From Veillonellaceae bacterium (GTDB lineage: Bacteria > Bacillota > Negativicutes > Veillonellales > Veillonellaceae), in NCBI GenBank assembly GCA_900765165.1, contig CAAFQR010000075.1, positions 1-27,788 on the forward strand: 27,788 bases of DNA, written 5' to 3'. The translations under genes and the position numbers were made by a program. The notes below the pieces were generated by a model. That model saw only the letters and a program-made list of their open reading frames with translations, did not search any database and had not been told where the DNA came from. Of the stretch, positions 22,605-27,788 are shown in pieces. Every line of letters begins with the position of its first letter. The first letter of the stretch is position 1.

Positions 22605-23306
22605 ATGGAGCATATGTTAACCCGCCTGCAATGGCTGGTAGGTAAAGAAAAAATCGACATGTTAAATGGCAAGTCTGTAGCGTTGTTCGGCTGCGGTGGC
22701 GTTGGCGGCTTTGCGTTGGAAGCATTGGTGCGTTCCGGCATTGGTCGCATTGTACTCATCGACGGAGACAGCGTGGCAGTGAGCAATTTAAATCGCCAGA
22801 TTATTGCTACGCAGGCTACCATTGGTCGTCGTAAGGTAGAAGTGGCCAAGGAAAGGGCTTTGTCCATTCGACCGGACGTTGTGGTGGAAACCCATGATAT
22901 TGTATATACGGATAGCGAATACCCGGATTTCATCGCATCCCTTAAGGTGGATTACGTCATCGATGCTATCGACATGGTGACGGCGAAGCTGGCGATTATC
23001 GAAAATTGCCAGAAGCTAGGGGTTCCTTGTATTTCGTCGATGGGCACGGGCTATAAAATGCATCCGGAGCTGTTGACCATTGCAGATATCCATAAAACGC
23101 ATACTTGTCCCTTGGCGAAGGTTATGCGCCGGGAATTGCGTAAACGAGGCATTAAAAAGCAAACCGTTGTGTATTCACCGGAACAGCCGATGACGCCGCA
23201 TCGCGATGATGATTCGCGCAGTCCGGGTTCTTGTGGCTTCGTACCCTCTGTATCGGGTCTCATGATGGCAAGCTATGTAATACGTACATTTTTGGAGGTT
23301 GAATAA
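22605..23306 (+). CDS. tcdA: tRNA threonylcarbamoyladenosine dehydratase
   Basis: A 233-residue E1-like (ThiF/MoeB superfamily) enzyme that converts t6A37 of ANN-decoding tRNAs to the cyclic ct6A form using ATP. The Rossmann ATP motif GCGGVGG is at 29-35, followed by LIDGDSVAVSNLNRQIIATQ, the adenylate-binding DAIDMVTAK, and the TcdA-type CPLAKVMRRELRKRGI and GSCGFVPSVSG segments. The group I ThiF zinc motif is absent, as in TcdA. Start choice is not firm: ATG 22605 has a distant GAGG, and ATG 22614 is an alternative three codons later. The stop is immediately followed by the cyclophilin ATG, whose ribosome site (GGAGG) is inside this gene. Confidence 0.92.
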   Translation: MEHMLTRLQWLVGKEKIDMLNGKSVALFGCGGVGGFALEALVRSGIGRIVLIDGDSVAVSNLNRQIIATQATIGRRKVEVAKERALSIRPDVVVETHDIVYTDSEYPDFIASLKVDYVIDAIDMVTAKLAIIENCQKLGVPCISSMGTGYKMHPELLTIADIHKTHTCPLAKVMRRELRKRGIKKQTVVYSPEQPMTPHRDDDSRSPGSCGFVPSVSGLMMASYVIRTFLEVE

Positions 23307-23738
23307 ATGAAAAAAGCGATTATTCATATGGCAAAAGGCGATATTGTTATCGAATTGTTCGACAAGGAAGCACCGGGTACGGTGGCTAACTTTGAAAAAT
23401 TGATCAAGGAAGGCTTCTATGATGGCTTAACGTTCCATCGTGTAATTCCTGGCTTCGTAGCACAGGGCGGTTGCCCGAACGGCAATGGTACCGGCGGCCC
23501 GGGCTACACCATTAAAGATGAATTAATCGGCAACCCGCATCGTCACGTGCGCGGCGCTTTGTCCATGGCTCATCGCGGACCGAACACCGGCGGTAGCCAG
23601 TTCTTTATCGTTTATGAACCACAGCCGCATTTGGATGGCGTTCACACTGTATTCGGACAGGTAATCGAAGGCATGGATATTGTGGACGGTATTTACCAAG
23701 GCGAGCACATGGAAAGTGTTGAAGTTGTAGAAGACTAA
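23307..23738 (+). CDS. Peptidyl-prolyl cis-trans isomerase, cyclophilin type
   Basis: A 143-residue single-domain cyclophilin without signal peptide, so cytoplasmic, which speeds proline isomerisation in protein folding. The catalytic Arg is R45 in FHRVIPGFVAQGG, and the core continues with MAHRGPNTGGSQFFI and HTVFGQVIEGMDIVD. The tryptophan of the cyclosporin pocket is replaced by His in LDGVHTVFG, as in many bacterial cyclophilins, so cyclosporin binding should be weak. It begins directly after the tcdA stop, implying coupled expression. The following gene starts 12 bases downstream. Confidence 0.93.
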   Translation: MKKAIIHMAKGDIVIELFDKEAPGTVANFEKLIKEGFYDGLTFHRVIPGFVAQGGCPNGNGTGGPGYTIKDELIGNPHRHVRGALSMAHRGPNTGGSQFFIVYEPQPHLDGVHTVFGQVIEGMDIVDGIYQGEHMESVEVVED

Positions 23739-23750
23739 GATAGGAGTACC

Positions 23751-24386
23751 ATGGAAAGTTTGTCTATTCGGCATCCGGAATGGTTGCAGGTGTTAAAAGA
23801 CGGACGCCATTCCTTTGGGTACAACCAGGAATGGTATCACGACGAATGGCAACGCGTATCCGGCTGCGGCCCTACGACGGCGACGCAGGTTATTAGCTAT
23901 GTAGAGTTTCGCGATGGGTATTTAAATACGGCGGATAGCAGCGATGGCGAAGCAGCGTTAAAACGCATGGAAACGCTTTGGCATTATGTGCGTCCCCGCA
24001 TTGGTGGCGGTCTTTATAAGACACATTGGCTCGAAGACGGGCTTACTGACTACATTAAAGAACAGAACATGCCTTACGAAGTGAAGATGATCAGCATCTA
24101 TCCGTTCAGCATGTGCCGTCCTTCCTTGCAGCAGGTTAAGGAATTTATTCGTCGCGGCTTATCGGAGGACTCGCCGGTGGCATTTTTGAATCGCCATCGC
24201 GGCCACGAAGAAGCATTGTCTACCTGGCATTGGGTGCCGATTATAAAAATCGCCGACACGGCAGATGACGTGCTTTGCACCGTGTATGACGAAGAAGAAG
24301 AACGCACGTTTTCGTTGGCGAAATGGTTGCGCGATACGATGCTCGGCGGCGGCTTTGCCTACGTGCATAAAGCAACTGTGAAATAA
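23751..24386 (+). CDS. Putative C39-like cysteine peptidase-fold protein
   Basis: A 211-residue protein that I cannot assign to a characterised gene. The segment VSGCGPTTATQVISY resembles the nucleophile helix of C39-like papain-fold peptidases (here C39), where a Gly-Cys-Gly-Pro-Thr motif is typical. A later WHWVPIIKI supplies a candidate catalytic His (H160), and VYDEEEERTFSL a candidate Asp (D180), in the family's order. There is no signal peptide or membrane segment, so it appears cytoplasmic, unlike many secreted C39-like proteins. No bacteriocin, double-glycine leader peptide or ABC transporter is nearby, so peptide processing for export is not supported. It lies 12 bases after the cyclophilin gene and is probably cotranscribed with tcdA and the cyclophilin. 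Activity is not proven. Confidence 0.72.
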   Translation: MESLSIRHPEWLQVLKDGRHSFGYNQEWYHDEWQRVSGCGPTTATQVISYVEFRDGYLNTADSSDGEAALKRMETLWHYVRPRIGGGLYKTHWLEDGLTDYIKEQNMPYEVKMISIYPFSMCRPSLQQVKEFIRRGLSEDSPVAFLNRHRGHEEALSTWHWVPIIKIADTADDVLCTVYDEEEERTFSLAKWLRDTMLGGGFAYVHKATVK

Positions 24387-24401
24387 AACGCTTCATAGGA
24401 C

Positions 24402-24435
24402 GTAACCGTAAGGGCATCCCTTACGGTTACCTTTA
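24402..24435 (+). terminator. Strong hairpin (terminator or attenuator) upstream of speE
   Basis: GTAACCGTAAGGG (24402-24414) pairs perfectly with CCCTTACGGTTAC (24418-24430) around a 3-base loop, followed by the weak tract CTTTATAT. It ends the tcdA cluster only 40 bases before the speE start, and no clear promoter lies between. Confidence 0.7.
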
Positions 24436-24469
24436 TATGTATTTACACAATTATGGGAGGTATGACGGA

Positions 24470-25309
24470 ATGTCACAATGGATTACAGAGAATCAATCTG
24501 AGCATTTACGCTTAAGTGCAGAGGTAGACAAGGTATTGTATTCCGGTCAGTCGGAATTTCAGAAAATTGAAGTTGCTCACAGCTTGGAATATGGCAATAT
24601 GCTCGTCTTGGACGGTGTGTTTCAAACATCGGAACGGGAGGAGTTTGTTTACCATGAAATGATCTCCCATGTACCGTTGTTCTTACATCCCAATCCGGAA
24701 AAGGTGCTCATCATCGGCGGCGGTGATGGCGGTGTAGCGCGGGAATGCGTACGTCATGACTGCGTAAAATCTGTAACGATGGTGGAAATTGACGGCAAAG
24801 TAGTCGAATTGGCTAAGGAATTCTTGCCTACTATTTCCGCTGCTATGATTCGTCAGGATCCGAAATTGACCGTTAAAATCGGCGACGGCATTGGCTTTAT
24901 GGCTGCTGCTGAAAACGAATTTGACGTTATCATCGTAGACTGCTCCGACCCGATTGGCCCTGGTGAAGGCTTATTTACGGAAGAATTCTATAAAAATACC
25001 TTAAAGGCATTGAAACCGGACGGCTTATTTGTACAGCAGACCGAATCGCCGGTAATGCATCAGCCGCTCGTTAAGAAGGTATTTGGCTATGTAAACAGCC
25101 ATTTCCCGATTGCCCGCTTGTACACGGCGTATATTCCGTTGTACCCGACCGGCATGCATTGCTTCACCATTGGCTCCAAGAAATACGATCCGTTGACTTG
25201 GAAGGCTAATCGCGAACGCAATTTTGACACGAAATACTACAACGAAGAAATTCAGACTGCAGCCTTTGCATTGCCGAACTTTGTAAAGGATTACTTGCCG
25301 ACGAAGTAA
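24470..25309 (+). CDS. speE: Spermidine synthase (polyamine aminopropyltransferase)
   Basis: A 279-residue SpeE that transfers an aminopropyl group from decarboxylated S-adenosylmethionine to putrescine. The N-terminal beta-hairpin domain (ENQSEHLRLSAEVDKVLYSGQSEFQKIEV) is followed by the Rossmann motif GGGDGG at 83-88. The acceptor/catalytic region DCSDPIGP has D157 and D160, and the C-terminal Tyr-rich YTAYIPLYPTGMHCF is present. An in-frame ATG at 24437 exists, but ATG 24470 has GGGAGG nine bases upstream and gives the standard N-terminus. SpeD, the enzyme that makes the aminopropyl donor, is not in the window. Tandem hairpins follow the gene. Confidence 0.95.
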   Translation: MSQWITENQSEHLRLSAEVDKVLYSGQSEFQKIEVAHSLEYGNMLVLDGVFQTSEREEFVYHEMISHVPLFLHPNPEKVLIIGGGDGGVARECVRHDCVKSVTMVEIDGKVVELAKEFLPTISAAMIRQDPKLTVKIGDGIGFMAAAENEFDVIIVDCSDPIGPGEGLFTEEFYKNTLKALKPDGLFVQQTESPVMHQPLVKKVFGYVNSHFPIARLYTAYIPLYPTGMHCFTIGSKKYDPLTWKANRERNFDTKYYNEEIQTAAFALPNFVKDYLPTK

Positions 25310-25350
25310 TTCGCTAGTATTTCTGAAATCGATATAACAGCGTATTTGAG

Positions 25351-25402
25351 AGCTATACGTAGCTTTTAGAAGAATAGAGGAGCATCGCAAGATGCTCCTT
25401 TG
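25351..25402 (+). terminator. Tandem terminator hairpins after speE
   Basis: First, AGCTA-TACG-TAGCT-TTT (25351-25367). Second, AGGAGCATC-GCAA-GATGCTCCT (25378-25399) followed by TTTG. The second is stronger; both have short T runs. Confidence 0.7.
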
Positions 25403-25452
25403 CTTCGTTTTTGAGTGTATCGTCAATACACTACAAATTTTTAAAAATGTTG

Positions 25453-25482
25453 TTGACAGACCATTGATGATGATGATATACT
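25453..25482 (+). promoter_or_regulatory. Promoter of the tRNA cluster
   Basis: Consensus TTGACA, an 18-base spacer and TATACT, with the predicted start about 40 bases before tRNA-His. No other promoter is seen for the three tRNA genes. Confidence 0.85.
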
Positions 25483-25526
25483 AATCTTCGTTACGAGGAC
25501 AGACAGTCCAAGTAGCGACCACAGGT

Positions 25527-25603
25527 GGTGGGTATGGTGAAGCGGTTAACACGGCGGATTGTGGCTCCGTTACGCGTGGGTTCGATCCCCACTACTCACC
25601 CCA
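25527..25603 (+). tRNA. tRNA-His(GTG)
   Basis: A complete cloverleaf. Acceptor GTGGGTA (25528-25534) pairs with TACTCAC (25593-25599, one G:U). The T arm is GTGGG-TTCGATC-CCCAC and the anticodon GTG is at 25561-25563. The histidine-specific extra G at position -1 (25527) pairs with C73 (25600), and CCA is encoded at 25601-25603. Confidence 0.97.
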
Positions 25604-25612
25604 ACCCCCTAT

Positions 25613-25687
25613 AGGGGCGTCGCCAAGTGGTAAGGCAATGGACTTTGACTCCATTATGCGCTGGTTCGATCCCAGCCGCCCCTGCCA
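25613..25687 (+). tRNA. tRNA-Gln(TTG)
   Basis: Acceptor AGGGGCG (25613-25619) pairs with CGCCCCT (25677-25683). The anticodon stem ATGGA/TCCAT holds loop CTTTGAC with anticodon TTG at 25645-25647. The T arm is GCTGG-TTCGATC-CCAGC, and CCA is encoded. It lies nine bases after tRNA-His. Confidence 0.97.
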
Positions 25688-25696
25688 AATAATCAT

Positions 25697-25772
25697 GACT
25701 CACTAGCTCAGTTGGCAGAGCACCTGACTTTTAATCAGGGTGTCCCGCGTTCGAATCGCGGGTGAGTCACCA
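25697..25772 (+). tRNA. tRNA-Lys(TTT)
   Basis: Acceptor GACTCAC (25697-25703) pairs with GTGAGTC (25762-25768). The anticodon stem CCTGA/TCAGG holds loop CTTTTAA with anticodon TTT at 25730-25732. The T arm is CCGCG-TTCGAAT-CGCGG, and CCA is encoded. It is last in the three-tRNA transcript. Confidence 0.97.
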
Positions 25773-25779
25773 AGCTATG

Positions 25780-25810
25780 AAAGCACCGATGAAAGTCGGT
25801 GCTTTTATTT
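25780..25810 (+). terminator. Terminator of the tRNA transcript
   Basis: AAAGCACCGA (25780-25789) pairs with TCGGTGCTTT (25796-25805), followed by TATTTT. It starts eight bases after tRNA-Lys. Confidence 0.88.
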
Positions 25811-25825
25811 TGCCTAAATTGCTGT

Positions 25826-25855
25826 AAAAGGCGCTCTCTGAAGAGGGCGCCTTTT
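25826..25855. terminator. Second, bidirectional-looking terminator
   Basis: AAAAGGCGCTCTC and its partner ending GCGCCTTTT form a 13-bp stem (one wobble) with a TGAA loop. It backs up the previous terminator and insulates the downstream transporter. Confidence 0.8.
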
Positions 25856-25935
25856 GTGCTGTGGCGACTGGTTATTTCACTTGAAAAGAGTATAACGAAA
25901 CTTACTAAAATTTATGCCGGGCATAAGACTTGCTT

Positions 25936-25964
25936 TTGATTATTTCTTGAATAAAGAGTATAAT
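25936..25964 (+). promoter_or_regulatory. Promoter of the ArsB/NhaD-type transporter
   Basis: TTGATT, a 17-base spacer and consensus TATAAT, giving a leader of about 65 bases. Confidence 0.75.
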
Positions 25965-26034
25965 ATTAAATGAGTAGGAGACGGTTGTTGAGTGACAAAG
26001 TACATAAAACTCTTTTAGTTGAGGGGGCAGTTGA

Positions 26035-27321
26035 ATGGAATACGGTATGGCTTTTTATGCATCCATCGCCATCTTCGTCATTACTTATGGCCTGATTGTT
26101 TGGGATAAGTACCCGCGTATGTTGGTATCGATGGGCGGGGCCGTCATTATGATTGGCTTCGGTTTTGTATCTCAGGAAACGGCGATTAAGCAGGATATTG
26201 ACTTTAACACCTTGGGACTGTTGGTCGGTATGATGCTCATCGTTGGTATTACCAGTAAGTCCGGTTTGTTTCAAGCCGGCGCGCTGTGGGCAGCACACGT
26301 TACAAAGGGTAGTCCATGGCGACTTTTGTTTTTGCTATCGGTCATCACCGCTGTTGGGTCGGCCTTGTTCGACTGCGTAACGGCGGTATTGTTGATAGCT
26401 CCGGTTACGTTGACCTTGGCAGATAAGCTGAAGGTAAATGCGTTCCCGTTCTTGATGACTGAAATCCTCGTATCCAATATCGGTGGTACCGGGCTTTTGG
26501 TCGGGAACCCGCCAAACGTTATGATTGGTAGCGCAACGGGTTTAACCTTCAATGACTTCTTTATTTATTTAGCTCCGATTTGTGCGTTAGTAACGTTGGT
26601 AACGATTCCGATTTTGATATTCCTCTATCGTGGCGATTTGGAACCACATCCGGAAACGCGCGAAGCCATCATGAATATTTCCTACAAGGACGCCGTAGAA
26701 GATCCGATATTGCTGAAGAAGTCCATCTTCGTCTTAGCGTTGACGATTATCTGCTTTATCCTGCACCACTGGTTGGGCATGGAAACGGCGACTATCGCTA
26801 TGGGCGGCGCTATTCTGTTGATGGTTATTGCGGACATCAAGCCTCGTGAAGTCCTTCACTTGGTAGAATGGACGACTATATTCTTTTTCATGGGCTTGTT
26901 CGTCGTAGTTGGTGGCTTGAAGGCCAGCGGCGTTATGACGTTCTTGGCTGAAAAGGTTATTAGCGTAACCGGCGGTAGCTTGGAATCCACTGTATTCTGG
27001 GTATTGTGGTTGTCGGCTATTGCGTCGGCTTTCATTGATAACATTCCGTTTGTAGCGACGATGATTCCGATGCTGCAGGAAATGGGTCAAATGACAGGCA
27101 TGCCGATGGACGCTGTATGGTGGGCGTTGGCCCTTGGCGCATGCTATGGTGGTAACGGTACTATGATTGGTGCTACGCCAAACTTGGTTGTAGCGAACAT
27201 TGGCTCCTTACATGGGTTGCGCTTCACCTTCGTGGAATACCTGAAGCTAGGTTTCCCACTCATGATTTTGAGCATAATCTTAGCCCATATATATCTATAT
27301 GTGGTTTACTTTATGTTTTAA
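26035..27321 (+). CDS. ArsB/NhaD-family (ion transporter superfamily) membrane carrier
   Basis: A 428-residue integral membrane protein with about eleven hydrophobic segments. The two repeated halves of the family are recognisable. FDCVTAVLLIAPVTLTLAD and ILVSNIGGTGLLVGNPPNVMIG are in the first half. FIDNIPFVATMIPML and GACYGGNGTMIGATPNLVVANI are in the second, with the paired Asn-Pro/Asn-Leu turns typical of ArsB, NhaD and the P-protein group. Substrate could be arsenite, sodium/proton exchange or a carboxylate. No arsR, arsC or arsA neighbour supports arsenic, so I leave it unnamed. The ATG has GAGGGGG seven bases upstream. It has its own promoter and terminator and so is a single-gene unit. 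Confidence 0.88.
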   Translation: MEYGMAFYASIAIFVITYGLIVWDKYPRMLVSMGGAVIMIGFGFVSQETAIKQDIDFNTLGLLVGMMLIVGITSKSGLFQAGALWAAHVTKGSPWRLLFLLSVITAVGSALFDCVTAVLLIAPVTLTLADKLKVNAFPFLMTEILVSNIGGTGLLVGNPPNVMIGSATGLTFNDFFIYLAPICALVTLVTIPILIFLYRGDLEPHPETREAIMNISYKDAVEDPILLKKSIFVLALTIICFILHHWLGMETATIAMGGAILLMVIADIKPREVLHLVEWTTIFFFMGLFVVVGGLKASGVMTFLAEKVISVTGGSLESTVFWVLWLSAIASAFIDNIPFVATMIPMLQEMGQMTGMPMDAVWWALALGACYGGNGTMIGATPNLVVANIGSLHGLRFTFVEYLKLGFPLMILSIILAHIYLYVVYFMF

Positions 27322-27373
27322 GGCGGCTAGCGCAGCGTAAGCGGCCTTACAAGTGTATATGGATATAACGAAT

Positions 27374-27401
27374 ACGGGTCTCCGAAGGGGGACCCGTTTT
27401 T
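27374..27401 (+). terminator. Rho-independent terminator after the transporter
   Basis: ACGGGTCTCC (27374-27383) pairs with GGGGACCCGT (27388-27397; one wobble) around a GAAG loop, followed by TTTT. Confidence 0.88.
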
Positions 27402-27440
27402 GTGAAATAAACAGCCTTAACCGTGGTTTGGGAATGGCGC

Positions 27441-27478
27441 TTAACTGGTCTTGTGCCAGGCTACAAGCGGTTAGTTAA
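27441..27478. repeat. Inverted repeat upstream of the rRNA promoters
   Basis: TTAACT (27441-27446) with AGTTAA (27473-27478), and inside it CTTGT (27450-27454) with ACAAG (27463-27467). It ends about 40 bases before the P1 -35, separated from it by an A/T-rich tract that resembles an UP element. Confidence 0.4.
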
Positions 27479-27518
27479 AGCTAGATAAAGAAAGTTTCAA
27501 AAATTTGTAAAAAAGGTG

Positions 27519-27547
27519 TTGACAGTTATGGCGGTTTGCCATATAAT
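27519..27547 (+). promoter_or_regulatory. rRNA operon promoter P1
   Basis: A full consensus match: TTGACA, 17 bases, TATAAT. An A/T-rich stretch directly upstream (about 27490-27515) is UP-element-like. Confidence 0.92.
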
Positions 27548-27632
27548 AAACAAGTCGTCACGCGGTGATACAAACGAAGCGGTTGAGCTGTTCGGTGTCA
27601 CTGAGGTGATGAAAAAAATCTTAAAAAAAGAG

Positions 27633-27661
27633 TTGACACGATGTTGATTCTTTGATAAGAT
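27633..27661 (+). promoter_or_regulatory. rRNA operon promoter P2
   Basis: TTGACA, 17 bases, TAAGAT, located 114 bases after P1. Tandem strong promoters are usual for rRNA operons. Confidence 0.85.
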
Positions 27662-27667
27662 AATTAA

Positions 27668-27788
27668 GCCGTTAGTTACTGATAAGTACTGATAACGGCA
27701 ACGGATCTTTGAAAACTGAACAATGTAAAGGTAATCATTTCGTAAGAAATGAACATAGCCAGAGTGCGGGTTCCATTTATGGAACCAA
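27668..27788 (+). promoter_or_regulatory. rRNA operon leader (pre-16S), gene beyond right edge
   Basis: The leader contains a GCCGTTA...TAACGGC hairpin (27668-27699) with tandem TACTGATAA repeats inside. Next is the conserved Firmicutes pre-16S antitermination element GATCTTTGAAAACTGAACA (27704-27722), including a boxA-like part. Hairpins TCATTTC-GTAA-GAAATGA (27735-27752) and GGTTCCAT-TT-ATGGAACC (27769-27786) follow. No 16S sequence (such as AGAGTTTGATC) is reached before the window ends. The reading as an rRNA operon is from established leader conservation plus the promoters. Confidence 0.8.

Noticed and set aside
23751..24386. Bacteriocin or peptide-export maturation locus based on the C39-like motif.
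   Set aside because: No ABC transporter, double-glycine leader peptide or immunity-like gene is nearby, and the protein lacks membrane segments.
25453..25860. tRNA cluster as an integration site with a mobile element.
   Set aside because: All three tRNAs are intact, no repeated tRNA 3' end was noticed, and no integrase or foreign-looking genes are adjacent.
26035..27321. Arsenic resistance operon based on the ArsB-like transporter.
   Set aside because: Single gene with its own promoter and terminator and no arsR, arsC, arsA or arsD neighbour.

Overview
The window reads as chromosomal sequence from an anaerobic, Firmicutes-type bacterium. The support is a full-length oxygen-sensitive pyruvate:ferredoxin oxidoreductase, a PerR-type peroxide regulator, a CshA-like DEAD-box helicase, strong AGGAGG-type ribosome binding sites, tRNA genes with encoded CCA, and a pre-16S leader containing the GATCTTTGAAAACTGAACA element typical of Firmicutes rRNA operons. 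Placement in the Negativicutes (Veillonella/Megasphaera-like) is an impression from protein style, not something the window proves. No transposase, integrase, phage gene, CRISPR array or plasmid function was seen.

Region 1 (1-6992): the 3' part of a DASS anion:Na+ symporter. It is followed on the minus strand by a two-gene unit, a LysR regulator plus a small membrane-anchored coiled-coil protein. Divergent from these, behind a long structured leader, is the PFOR gene. Region 2 (6993-8776): a minus-strand PutP-type Na+/proline symporter and its divergent promoter region. Region 3 (8777-14349): recQ-thyA-folA-tex. The first three genes overlap and probably form one transcript linking a recombination helicase to thymidylate and folate synthesis. 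Region 4 (14350-16698): cshA and perR, each with its own promoter. An 18-bp palindrome lies over the perR start site. Region 5 (16699-22127): a DNA-repair operon nfo-sbcD-sbcC. Region 6 (22128-25309): a glyoxalase-like protein, tRNA t6A dehydratase (tcdA), cyclophilin, a C39-like putative cysteine peptidase, and spermidine synthase. Region 7 (25310-27788): a promoter driving tRNA-His/Gln/Lys, an ArsB/NhaD-type ion transporter, and the tandem-promoter leader of an rRNA operon whose 16S gene lies beyond the right edge.

Most of the content is conserved housekeeping. The observations most worth a second look are regulatory or architectural. They are the divergent LysR/PFOR control region with about 360 nt of structured leader, the recQ-thyA overlap, matching Arg/Asn/Gly-rich tails on the neighbouring Tex and CshA proteins, a charged insertion in SbcD, and a cytoplasmic C39-like protein of unknown role. 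I did not find a convincing new multi-gene system.
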